In this document: one piece after another, positions 7,341-14,553 of the stretch | Layout: every line of letters begins with the position of its first letter | Numbering within the stretch: the first letter of the stretch is position 1 | The notes under the pieces: model-generated | What the model saw: only the letters and a program-made list of their open reading frames with translations | What the model was told of the DNA's origin: nothing | The model's database searches: none | Origin: Actinomycetes bacterium | Lineage (GTDB): Bacteria; Actinomycetota; Actinomycetes; Mycobacteriales; Micromonosporaceae | Length of the DNA: 29,035 bases | Assembly (NCBI GenBank): GCA_021793335.1 | Contig: JAJYSW010000006.1 | Span: 1 to 29,035 of the forward strand | Direction of reading: 5' to 3' | Position numbers and translations under genes: made by a program

Positions 7341-7668
7341 GCCGCCCTCGGGGACCCGGCCCGGGCTTCCACTGTCGCACGGCGAAGGGCCCTACCCGGC
7401 GGCGAGGGATACGAGCGCCCGACACCACGGCCGTGCGACGCCGAGCAGCCTCGCGGCGAGTCCTCATATGGAGCGGGAGGCGCCCGGACGCCCGCCTCGA
7501 TGACGTATGGACCGCACCCGGTGCGATTGCCGAGCGAGGACCCGGCGGCGATCCGAACCCCTGCGTCCGGCGTCTCGGTGCCCGCCGGACGCGCACGCCA
7601 CCGTCTCGGCCGGTCCGAGGCTCAGGCGATGGAGCGCGGCCGCGCCGCGGCAAGCCCGAGAGCGATGC
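7341..7668. other. 328-base gap between convergent folP2 and LOG genes
   Basis: No open frame here has actinobacterial codon bias together with a ribosome binding site or any recognisable similarity. The only clear structure is the strong hairpin at 7563-7592. Confidence 0.5.
7563..7592. terminator. Strong hairpin between convergent genes, candidate bidirectional terminator
   Basis: A perfect 10-bp stem, GCGTCCGGCG and CGCCGGACGC, encloses a 10-base loop. It lies between the folP2 stop (7340) and the LOG stop (7669). No U-run follows on either strand, which is common for actinobacterial terminators. Confidence 0.45.
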
Positions 7669-8355
7669 TCAGCCGGCCTTCCGCATGTGGGCCACGGCCT
7701 CGTCGAGGTCATCGGTCACGAGCATCAGATCGACGTCCTTGTCGTTGATCTTGCGCTGTGCGACCATGCTGCTGCGCAGCCAGTCCACCAGGCCGCCCCA
7801 GTATTCGGTGCCGATCAGCGCGATCGGGAACCGCCCGACCTTCTCGGTCTGCACCAGCGTCAGCGATTCGAACAGTTCGTCCATCGTCCCGTACCCGCCG
7901 GGCAGCGCGCAGAATCCGCAGGAGTATTTGAGGAACATGACCTTGCGGACGAAGAAGTAGTGAAAGTCCAGCTGGACGTCCACGTAGTCGTTGACGCCCT
8001 GCTCGAACGGCAGCTCGATGCCGAGACCGACCGATTTGGCGCCGGCCTCGACCGCGCCCCGGTTGGCCGCTTCCATCGCGCCCGGCCCACCGCCGGTGAC
8101 GATCGAGAATCCGGCCTTGCCGAGCTTATAGCCCAGCTCCACACCGAGCTTGTACTCCTCGGAGTCGACCGGTGTGCGAGCCGAGCCGTAGACGCCGATC
8201 GCGTCGCCCAGTTCGGCGGCCTCCAGCGTGTCGAAGCCCTCCACGAACTCGGCCTGGATCTTCATGACCCGCCAGGACGCCTTCTGCTTCCACTCTTCGC
8301 TGCGGCTCGAATCCAGTAGGTGCTCGTCAGCGGTGATGCGGCGTTTGATCGTCAT
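7669..8355 (-). CDS. LOG family protein (TIGR00730), Rossmann-fold nucleotide-binding
   Basis: A 228-residue protein of the LOG/lysine decarboxylase-like family. Family motifs are GGGPGAMEAANRGA (88-101) and PGGYGTMDELFE (152-163). Characterised relatives cleave ribose 5-phosphate from cytokinin nucleotides or other nucleoside monophosphates; the true substrate in actinomycetes is unclear. The protein carries a 50-residue N-terminal extension (MTIKRRITADEHLLDSS...SWRVMKIQAEFVEGF). That extension is typical of the longer actinobacterial form often found beside dapE. The ATG at 8355 has GGAGGAACC directly upstream and overlaps the dapE stop by four bases (ATGA), indicating translational coupling. 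Confidence 0.9.
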   Translation of the reverse strand: MTIKRRITADEHLLDSSRSEEWKQKASWRVMKIQAEFVEGFDTLEAAELGDAIGVYGSARTPVDSEEYKLGVELGYKLGKAGFSIVTGGGPGAMEAANRGAVEAGAKSVGLGIELPFEQGVNDYVDVQLDFHYFFVRKVMFLKYSCGFCALPGGYGTMDELFESLTLVQTEKVGRFPIALIGTEYWGGLVDWLRSSMVAQRKINDKDVDLMLVTDDLDEAVAHMRKAG

Positions 8356-9425
8356 GGTTCCTCCGTAACGTAGGCGAGCAGTGCGTCCGCGCAGGCGCGG
8401 ATGTGCGGGATCTCGACGCGCTCGTCCTGTTTGTGAGCGAGGTTCGGGTCGCCCGGCCCGAAATTGACGGCGGGGATGCCGAGCGTAGCGAAGCGGGCCA
8501 CATCGGTCCAACCGAGCTTGGCGCGGAACCGCCCTCCCGCGGCGGCGACGAACTCGGCCGCCTCGGGCCGGTCCAGACCCGGCCGGCACGACGGCGCCGA
8601 GTCGGTGAGCGTGAGCGAGAACCCCTCGAAGACCTCCCTCAGGTGCGCTTCGGCGGCGGCCTCGTCCCGGTCGGGCGCGAAACGATAGTTCACCTCCACC
8701 CAGCATTCGTCGGGGATGACGTTCCCGGCGACGCCGCCGCCGATGAAGACCGCGTTCAATCCCTCGCGGTAGACGCAGCCGTCGACCTCGACCTCTCTGG
8801 CCGTATAGGCGTTCAAGCGGTCCAGGACCGGGGCGATCCCGTGGATCGCGTTCTCGCCCTTCCAAGACCGCGCCGAATGGGCCCGCTTGCCGGCAGTGGA
8901 GATCCGCGCCCGCATCGTCCCCTGGCACCCGGCTTCGACCTGACCGTACGTGGGCTCCAAGAGGATCGCGAAATCGGCGGCCAGCAGCTCGGGCCGGGAC
9001 TTGGAGAGCTTGTTGAGCCCGTTGCGCTCGGCCTCGATCTCCTCGCAGTCGTAGAACGCGAAACTCAGATCGAACTTCGGCTCGGCCACGGTGTGGGCGA
9101 TCCACAGCGCCAGTGCCGTCCCCGACTTCATGTCCGAGGTGCCCAGCCCCCACAGCACATCGCCGTCGAGCCGCGTGGGGAAGTTGTCATTGACCGGGAC
9201 GGTGTCGAGATGCCCGGCGAGCATGACGCGCTTCGACCGCCCCAGGTCCGTCCGGGCCACGAGGGTGTTGCCGACGCGTTCGACCTTCAACCGAGTCGAG
9301 CGCCCCAGTGCCTCCTCGACCGCGTCGCAGATCACGGCCTCGTCTCCCGACACCGACTGGATGTCGCACAGCGCGCGGGTGAGCGCCACCGGGTCGGCGA
9401 GGACTGCCTCACTCAAAACTGTCAC
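8352..9425 (-). CDS. dapE: Succinyl-diaminopimelate desuccinylase
   Basis: A 357-residue M20-family zinc hydrolase. It removes succinate from N-succinyl-LL-diaminopimelate in the lysine/meso-diaminopimelate pathway and supplies peptidoglycan precursor in the cytosol. Metal-binding motifs: AGHLDTVPVND (His72), GLGTSDMKSG (Asp98), YDCEEIEAERNG (Glu128/Glu129), ILLEPTYGQVEAGCQGT and the C-terminal PGDPNLAHKQDERVEI. The length is usual for actinobacterial DapE. The GTG at 9425 is preferred: no ribosome binding site precedes it, but a TANNNT -10 (9434-9439) lies 8 bases upstream, pointing to a nearly leaderless mRNA. A TTG three codons in is an alternative. It is divergent from dapD, of the same pathway, and coupled to the LOG gene. 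Confidence 0.95.
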   Translation of the reverse strand: MTVLSEAVLADPVALTRALCDIQSVSGDEAVICDAVEEALGRSTRLKVERVGNTLVARTDLGRSKRVMLAGHLDTVPVNDNFPTRLDGDVLWGLGTSDMKSGTALALWIAHTVAEPKFDLSFAFYDCEEIEAERNGLNKLSKSRPELLAADFAILLEPTYGQVEAGCQGTMRARISTAGKRAHSARSWKGENAIHGIAPVLDRLNAYTAREVEVDGCVYREGLNAVFIGGGVAGNVIPDECWVEVNYRFAPDRDEAAAEAHLREVFEGFSLTLTDSAPSCRPGLDRPEAAEFVAAAGGRFRAKLGWTDVARFATLGIPAVNFGPGDPNLAHKQDERVEIPHIRACADALLAYVTEEP

Positions 9426-9433
9426 ACCGCCAG

Positions 9434-9439
9434 ACGATA
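9434..9439 (-). promoter_or_regulatory. -10 (TATCGT) of a probable near-leaderless dapE promoter
   Basis: TATCGT on the minus strand ends 8 bases before the dapE GTG, so transcription would start at or within two bases of the start codon. Confidence 0.5.
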
Positions 9440-9452
9440 CCCGCCGCGTCGA

Positions 9453-9458
9453 TAGGCT
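9453..9458 (+). promoter_or_regulatory. -10 (TAGGCT) of a probable leaderless dapD promoter
   Basis: TAGGCT is followed by six bases and then the dapD GTG. This is the classic actinobacterial leaderless layout, with transcription starting on the first base of the start codon. It lies only 13 bp from the dapE -10 on the other strand. Confidence 0.55.
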
Positions 9459-9464
9459 TCGGGG

Positions 9465-10394
9465 GTGACTGAATTCCTGACTGACGCAGCATGGGGCACG
9501 GGCGTGGCGACCATCGACGCCGACGGATCCGTCCTCGACGTGTGGTTCACCGAGCTCGGCCTCGGCGAGGCCCCGGCCGGTCTCGAGGCCCCGAAGGTCG
9601 ACACTCGGAACCCCGCCGGCACCACCTCCAAGGGCATCGTGGTGTCCGTGGTCTCCCTGGCCGAGGAACCGGCCGACACCGCGGACGTGTACCTGCGCCT
9701 GCACCTGCTGTCGCACCGCTTCGTGATCCCGCACTCGATCAACCTCTCGGGACTGTTCGGCCTCCTGCCCAACAACGCCTGGACGAACTTCGGGCCGATC
9801 CCGGCCCATCGCGTGGGCGAGGCACGTCTGAGCCTGCGCCAGTCGGGGCAGACGCTCGAAGTGAAGTCGGTGGACAAGTTCCCGCCGATGGCCGACTACG
9901 TGACGCCTTCGGGCGTGCGCATCGCCGACGCCTCGCGGGTGCGCCTCGGCGCGCACCTGGCGGAGGGCACCACCGTCATGCACGAGGGCTTCGTCAACTT
10001 CAACGCCGGGACGCTCGGCAACTCGATGGTCGAGGGCCGCATCTCGGCGGGCGTCCTGGTCGGCGACGGCTCGGACATCGGCGGGGGTGCCTCGATCATG
10101 GGGACCCTCTCCGGCGGTGGCAAGGAGGTCGTCTCGATCGGTGAGCGCTGCCTCCTGGGAGCGAACGCCGGTATCGGGATCTCCTTGGGCGACAACTGCG
10201 TCGTGGCGGCCGGCTGCTATGTCACCGCCGGATCGAAGGTCTCGCTTCCGGACGGGAGCGTGGTCAAGGCCGCGGCCCTGTCGGGTAAGGACGACCTCCA
10301 GTTCTGGACCAACACCCAGACCGGTGTGCTGGAGGCGCGTTCACGCTCGGGTTCGTGGGGCGAGCTCAACGAGGCCCTGCACAGCTCCCAGTAG
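9465..10394 (+). CDS. dapD: Tetrahydrodipicolinate N-succinyltransferase (actinobacterial type)
   Basis: This 309-residue enzyme transfers succinyl from succinyl-CoA to tetrahydrodipicolinate, the step that opens the succinylase branch of lysine/meso-DAP synthesis. The N-terminal part (1-150) is the actinobacteria-specific domain, with HLLSHRFVIPHSINLSGLFGLLPNNAWTNFGP. The C-terminal part is a left-handed beta-helix of hexapeptide repeats, including ASRVRLGAHLAEGTTVMHEGFVNFNAGTLG, followed by GGGASIMGTLSGGGKEVVSIG and GANAGIGISLGD. The length is close to M. tuberculosis DapD. The GTG start at 9465 is supported by the -10 placed for leaderless transcription and by the conserved beginning MTEFLTDAAWGTG. 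A GC-rich terminator follows. Confidence 0.95.
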   Translation: MTEFLTDAAWGTGVATIDADGSVLDVWFTELGLGEAPAGLEAPKVDTRNPAGTTSKGIVVSVVSLAEEPADTADVYLRLHLLSHRFVIPHSINLSGLFGLLPNNAWTNFGPIPAHRVGEARLSLRQSGQTLEVKSVDKFPPMADYVTPSGVRIADASRVRLGAHLAEGTTVMHEGFVNFNAGTLGNSMVEGRISAGVLVGDGSDIGGGASIMGTLSGGGKEVVSIGERCLLGANAGIGISLGDNCVVAAGCYVTAGSKVSLPDGSVVKAAALSGKDDLQFWTNTQTGVLEARSRSGSWGELNEALHSSQ

Positions 10395-10401
10395 TCGAGG
10401 G

Positions 10402-10423
10402 GCCGGCCCGCCGCGGCCGGCCT
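10402..10423 (+). terminator. Candidate dapD terminator
   Basis: GGCCGGC and GCCGGCC form a perfect 7-bp all-GC stem with an 8-base loop, 7 bases after the dapD stop. TTCGCGCT follows, with no real U-run. Confidence 0.5.
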
Positions 10424-10529
10424 TCGCGCTCGCTGCTCGGGCATGACGCCGGATGTCTCCCCGCGGCCGAAGTTGAGGAACATTCGCCTCTTGTGTCTCG
10501 GTGTCATGAGTCGCATTGGAGAAGCGGGG

Positions 10530-10895
10530 ATGTCACGCCCGGCCGCGGACGGGCCCCCGGTGGCCACCACCGGGGAGCTCCCCGGGTACGAGAGCACCGA
10601 TACCGCCCGCGAGGCGATCGGGACCGACCGTGCGAGCCCGGCGTATCGGCTCCGATATCGGCTCGGCGTTCAAGACCATCGCCCAAGGCCATCGCCGGCG
10701 GCGAACTCAAGGGCCTGACGAAGGCTCTCGCGGCCGCCCGGTGGCAGGCCGTGCAGCGCATGGAACGCATGGCCGATCGGGCGGTGGCGATCGGCGCCGA
10801 CGTGGCGATGCGATACGACGTATCGGACGCGTGCGGCATCGGCACCGAGGCGTGCGCCTACGGCACCGCCGTCAAGGCCGTCACGGCCGCCCCGG
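10530..10895 (+). pseudogene. YbjQ/UPF0145 family pseudogene with two frameshifts
   Basis: Pieces of one YbjQ-family protein lie in three successive frames. From the ATG at 10530 the first frame reads MSRPAADG then PPVATTGELPGYE. The second gives TVRARRIGSDIGSAFKTIA. The third gives GGELKGLTKALAAARWQAVQRM then ADVAMRYDVSDACGIGTEACAYGTAVKAV. The last block is the conserved core of this family of small, possibly metal-binding proteins. The first shift fits one extra G near 10626. The second is a 13-base insertion: CCATCGCC at 10676-10683 recurs at 10689-10696. The 3-prime end abuts or overlaps the mrp stop on the other strand. Sequencing error could explain the single-base shift but hardly the 13-base one. 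Confidence 0.75.
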
Positions 10896-12032
10896 TCACG
10901 AAGCGGGCGTCAGACCGAGCTGCTTGCCGGCCAGCGACACCTTGCGGACGGCGAGCTGGTCGGCGACCGCGCGGATCGCCCGCGAGGCCTCGGCATCGGG
11001 GTCCGACAGCACCAGCGGCACCCCGGCGTCGCCGCCCTCGCGCAGCCGCGTGTCGAGCGGCACTTGCCCCAAGAGCGGCACCTCGGCGCCGATGTCCCGC
11101 GTGAGCGCCTCGGCGACGATCTTGCCGCCGCCGGAGCCGAACGGCTCGATGTGCGAGCCGTCGGGCAGTTCCATCCACGACATGTTCTCGACCACGCCCG
11201 CGAGCTTCTGGTGCGTCTGCGTGACGATCGCCCCGGCCCGCTCGGCCACCTCCGCGGCGGCCTGCTGCGGCGTGGTCACCACGACCAGCTCCGCCGTCGG
11301 CAACAACTGGGCGACCGAGATCGCGATGTCGCCGGTGCCCGGCGGCAGGTCCAGCAGCAGCACGTCCAGATCGCCCCAGTAGACGTCCGCGAGGAACTGC
11401 TGGAGCGCCCGGTGCAGCATCGGGCCGCGCCAGACCACGGCGGTGTTGCCGGGCGTGAACATCCCGATCGAGATCACCTTCAGGCCGTGCGCCTGCGGCG
11501 GCATGATCATGTCCTCGACCTGCGTCGGCGCGCCTTCGACGCCGAGCATCCGCGGCACCGAGTGGCCGTAGATGTCCGCGTCCACCACACCGACCGACAG
11601 GCCCTTCTGCACCAGCGCCGCGGCCAGGTTCACCGTGATCGACGACTTGCCGACCCCGCCCTTGCCCGAGGCGATCGCGAACACGCGAGTGCGCGACTGC
11701 GGCAGGTTGAACGGAATGACCGGCTCGGCCTGGCCGGGGCCGCGCAGCTTGGTCTGGAGGTCCTTGCGCTGCTCCTCGCTCATGACGCCGAATTCGACTT
11801 CGACCTCTTCGACGCCCTCGACGCCGAGGGCCGCCTCGCTCACGTCGTTCTGGAGCGTGTCGCGCAGCGGGCAGGCGGCGATCGTGAGCAGGATCTTGAC
11901 GCGGATGCGGCCGCCGTCGACCTCGATGGAGTCGACCATCCCCAGCTCGGTGATGGGACGGCGGATCTCGGGGTCGTCGACGTGCGAGAGTGCTTCGCCA
12001 ACGGCCTCGACTACAGCGGCGGTATCAGACAT
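10896..12032 (-). CDS. mrp: Mrp/ApbC-type iron-sulfur cluster carrier ATPase
   Basis: A 378-residue P-loop NTPase of the Mrp/NBP35 family that delivers Fe-S clusters to apo-proteins in the cytosol. An N-terminal MIP18/DUF59 domain (about 1-90, with LTIAACPLRDTL) precedes the deviant Walker A SGKGGVGKSS (122-131). VDADIYGHSVPRMLG, LLLDLPPGTGD and VVTTPQQAA follow. The CxxC usually found after ENMS in Mrp is absent here (ENMSWMELPDGSHIEPFG). I recall the same loss in actinobacterial Mrp, but did not verify it. The ATG at 12032 lacks a ribosome binding site but has TACGAT six bases upstream, so the mRNA is probably leaderless. Divergent from the PhzF-like gene. Confidence 0.93.
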   Translation of the reverse strand: MSDTAAVVEAVGEALSHVDDPEIRRPITELGMVDSIEVDGGRIRVKILLTIAACPLRDTLQNDVSEAALGVEGVEEVEVEFGVMSEEQRKDLQTKLRGPGQAEPVIPFNLPQSRTRVFAIASGKGGVGKSSITVNLAAALVQKGLSVGVVDADIYGHSVPRMLGVEGAPTQVEDMIMPPQAHGLKVISIGMFTPGNTAVVWRGPMLHRALQQFLADVYWGDLDVLLLDLPPGTGDIAISVAQLLPTAELVVVTTPQQAAAEVAERAGAIVTQTHQKLAGVVENMSWMELPDGSHIEPFGSGGGKIVAEALTRDIGAEVPLLGQVPLDTRLREGGDAGVPLVLSDPDAEASRAIRAVADQLAVRKVSLAGKQLGLTPAS

Positions 12033-12038
12033 GCCCCA

Positions 12039-12044
12039 ATCGTA
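12039..12044 (-). promoter_or_regulatory. -10 (TACGAT) of a probable leaderless mrp promoter
   Basis: TACGAT on the minus strand, then six bases (TGGGGC), then the mrp ATG. The spacing puts the transcript start at the A of ATG. Confidence 0.55.
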
Positions 12045-12074
12045 ACCACGTGGACGCCGATCGCCATCCGGCAG

Positions 12075-12080
12075 TACGCT
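12075..12080 (+). promoter_or_regulatory. -10 (TACGCT) of a probable leaderless phzF-like promoter
   Basis: TACGCT, seven bases, then the ATG at 12088, with no ribosome binding site. It faces away from the mrp -10 across a 55-base gap. Confidence 0.5.
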
Positions 12081-12087
12081 GCGGCAC

Positions 12088-12960
12088 ATGCTTCCCTTCT
12101 CGATCGTCGACGTGTTCGCCGTCCCCTCCCCGGCCGCAGGAGGCGTTTTCGAGCCGTACACCGGTAACCAGCTGGCCGTCGTCTACGGCGCCCAGCAGCT
12201 GAGCACCGCGCAGATGCAGGCCGTGGCGGCCGAGTTCGGGTACTCCGAGACCGCGTTCGTGCTCCCGCCGACCGGCGAGGAGGCCGATTACCGGGCCCGG
12301 ATCTTCACTCCTGGGGAGGAACTGCCGTTCGCCGGGCACCCCACGATCGGCTCGGCGATCGCCGCCGTCAAATCGGGGCGCGTCGAGCCCGAAGGCGACA
12401 CGGTGATCCAGGAATGCGCCGCAGGGCTCATGTCCGTCGTCATCGACGGCGATACCGCGAAGCTCACCTCCACCGTCATCGAGGTCGGCGAGGTCCTGGA
12501 CGCGGCGACCGCCGCCGGGGCCTGCGGCCTGCCGGCCGATCGCGTGCTCGGCGTCGCTCAGACCGTCGGTGCCGGGCTGGCCCACAACATCGTGCGCCTC
12601 GACGACGCCGACGTGGCCGCCGCCTCTTCCAATCTCGGCGAGCTCGACGCGGTCTACCTCTTCAGCTTCGACCCCGAGACGAACGCCGTCCATGCCCGCC
12701 TGTTCCACGGCACCGCCGGCGAGGACGCCGCCACCGGTTCGGCCGCCCTCGCACTCGGCGTCTATCTCGTCGAGCACGGTCTGCTCGGCGGCGACGGCGC
12801 GCACCGCTACGAGATCGACCAGGGCGCCGAGATCGGCCGCCCCTCCAAGCTCTACGGCGAGGTCCTCGTCGAGAACGGCGAGGCCGCGGCCGTCTCGGTC
12901 ACCGGCTCGGCCGTCACCATCGCCGAAGGGAACCTCGTCACGCTGCCCAGCGTGCGCTGA
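12088..12960 (+). CDS. PhzF family isomerase/epimerase-like protein
   Basis: A 290-residue member of the PhzF fold (diaminopimelate-epimerase-like). Signatures: VDVFA at the start, YTGNQLAVVY (24-33), GYSETAFVLPP with the catalytic-type Glu54, FTPGEELPFAGHPTIGSA, GLAHNIVRL and the C-terminal LFHGTAGEDAATGSAA. In PhzF itself the Glu drives isomerisation of dihydro-hydroxyanthranilate. Most family members have no known substrate and nothing else here suggests phenazine synthesis, so no gene name is given. The length is normal. The last 23 bases overlap the end of the AMMECR1-domain gene on the opposite strand. Confidence 0.88.
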   Translation: MLPFSIVDVFAVPSPAAGGVFEPYTGNQLAVVYGAQQLSTAQMQAVAAEFGYSETAFVLPPTGEEADYRARIFTPGEELPFAGHPTIGSAIAAVKSGRVEPEGDTVIQECAAGLMSVVIDGDTAKLTSTVIEVGEVLDAATAAGACGLPADRVLGVAQTVGAGLAHNIVRLDDADVAAASSNLGELDAVYLFSFDPETNAVHARLFHGTAGEDAATGSAALALGVYLVEHGLLGGDGAHRYEIDQGAEIGRPSKLYGEVLVENGEAAAVSVTGSAVTIAEGNLVTLPSVR

Positions 12961-13549
12961 ACGAATCGGCGGTATAGTGCTCGGCCGTCAGCCCCTCGGG
13001 CCACCCGGCCGCGCGCAGATCGCCGGTCCACAGTGTTCTGGGCCACCCGCCCTTGCGCAGCAGCGCCGCCACGAACCGCTCCGGTTCGCGGAGCGAACCC
13101 CATACCGACGGCAGGAATGTGGCGCTGCGATGCTCCGAGCCGGTCAACGTCAGCCCGTCGGTGCCCGGGCGCAGCCGGTCGAGCAGCGCCGCGAAGGAGT
13201 CCACCCGCAACGACCGCGGCGGCGACAGGACCGCCACCGTCACCGTCAGCGACGGCAGTTCCGCGTCCTCGACGGGAGCCGTGCGCGGGTCCCGTGTCGC
13301 CAGGCGGGCGTTGTGCACCACGTCGAGACCGAGGGGGCGTGCGGCGGTCAGCGTCCCGATGCAGCCGCGCAGCAGCGATCCCTGCTGCAAGGTCACGAAC
13401 GTCGCGGCGGGGACGGCCAGCCGCGCGAGCATCGACTGTGGGACGACTCGGTCGATCAGCTCGGCCGGGGGCGGCTGGCGGTGCGCGAAACTCGTCTCGA
13501 CGGCGGTGCGTGCCAACGCCGTCAGCGTCTCGCCGAACTCGGGCTCCAT
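12938..13549 (-). CDS. AMMECR1-domain protein
   Basis: A 203-residue protein of the AMMECR1 family (protein A of the AmmeMemoRadiSam set). Core motifs: FVTLQQGSLLRGCIGTLTAARPLGLDVVHNARLATRDPR (about 70-108, containing the family RGCIG), then LTVTVAVLSPPRSL, GTDGLTLTGSEHRSATFLPSVWG and the C-terminal AGWPEGLTAEHYTADSF. The biochemical function is unknown; many bacteria encode it beside a Memo homologue and a radical SAM protein, neither of which is in this window. The ATG at 13549 has no good ribosome binding site but begins at the usual place. The 3-prime end overlaps phzF by 23 bases tail to tail. Confidence 0.87.
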   Translation of the reverse strand: MEPEFGETLTALARTAVETSFAHRQPPPAELIDRVVPQSMLARLAVPAATFVTLQQGSLLRGCIGTLTAARPLGLDVVHNARLATRDPRTAPVEDAELPSLTVTVAVLSPPRSLRVDSFAALLDRLRPGTDGLTLTGSEHRSATFLPSVWGSLREPERFVAALLRKGGWPRTLWTGDLRAAGWPEGLTAEHYTADSFSARWAA

Positions 13550-13664
13550 CGCTCGATGGTGGCACGGCGCCGAGTTCGGCACGAGGCGGCCGCTGGAGCC
13601 GCGCCGATGACGTCGTCGAGCATCCACCGCGATCACTGGAGCTCGCCGATGGCCTCGTCGAGGC

Positions 13665-14459
13665 GCCGCCGTCGTCCCGCCCGAGCGGATCGGCTCGGCG
13701 ATCGCACTCGTCGCCTCGGGATTCACCCTCTCCTCGGTCTTCGGCGCGCCTCTCGGCACCCTGCTGGGGAACCGTTTCGGTTGGCGTGAGGCCTTCCTGG
13801 CGACCGGCGCCCTCGGTCTGGCCGGCCTCGCGCTCGTGGTCGTGCCCCGGCGGCCCGCACCGGAGACCACCCCGGCCGACGAGATCCGCGTATTCCGTGA
13901 GCCCCGCTTCCGGCGGGTCATCGCCGTCACCGCCCTCGGCAGCTCAGGCTTCTCGGTCGTCTTCGGTTATATCGAGCCGTTCCCGACCGCCGCCATCGCC
14001 GGACTCCTGGTCGTCCTGGGCCTCGGTGGCCTCCTCGGGAACCTCCTGGCGGGCCGGGCCACCGACCGCGGCCCCGCCAGAGTCATCCGCGTCAGCTATG
14101 CCGCCGGGACCGTCCTATCGGCGCTCATGCCTTTCGTCACCGCGTGGCGGCCCGCGGCCGTGGTCGTCGTCTTCGCGCTCGGCGTCGCGATGGCCGCGGT
14201 CATCCCGCCGCTCCAAGGCATGATCCTCAACCTCGCGGGGAAGCAGTCCACGATGGCCGTCACGGTGAACGTCGCGGCATTCCTCGTCGGCCACGCGATC
14301 GGCGCCTCCTTCGGCGGGCTCCTCATCGAACTGACCTCCGTGCGCTGGACCGGGGGCCTCGGCGCCGTATTCTGCGCCGCCGGGCTCGGCCCGGCGCTCG
14401 CCACCGTCGCGCGTCGCCGTGTGCAGTCGGCGCCTGAGGCGGCACTCACCACAATGTGA
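13665..14459 (+). pseudogene. Decayed MFS transporter, N-terminal part missing
   Basis: Homology to sugar/drug efflux MFS proteins (AraJ/Cml type) starts abruptly at VVPPERIGSAIALVASGFTL, the loop and helix of the middle of the N-terminal half. It continues through GAPLGTLLGNRFGWREAFLATGALG. The first three or so helices are absent: the 115 bases upstream encode nothing similar in any frame. The C-terminal half is mostly intact (LLVVLGLGGLLGNLLAGRATDRG, then LQGMILNLAGKQSTMAVTVNVAAFLVGHAIGASFGGLL). YIEPF, however, runs straight into PTAAIAGLLVV, which suggests an in-frame loss of about 7-10 residues. No start codon precedes the homology; a GTG at 13836 could yield only a truncated protein. 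Probably non-functional. Confidence 0.7.
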
Positions 14460-14553
14460 CCCGAACCGCCGGGCTTCGTGGAGACAGTGGTTTCGCGCGA
14501 ACGAGTGCCCGGCGGTGCTGTGTTTCCTCATCGGCACGTGAGAGACTGCCCCC

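Noticed and set aside
7337..7960. Open frames in the folP2/LOG gap
   Set aside because: Arg/Pro/Ser-rich translations with no similarity; they run into the antisense of the LOG gene.
12088..12960. Phenazine biosynthesis role for the PhzF-like gene
   Set aside because: No phzA-G neighbours; PhzF folds are widespread with unrelated or unknown functions.
14492..14501. 10-bp palindrome TTCGCGCGAA upstream of the SDR gene
   Set aside because: Same chance expectation; no nearby regulator gene or second copy.
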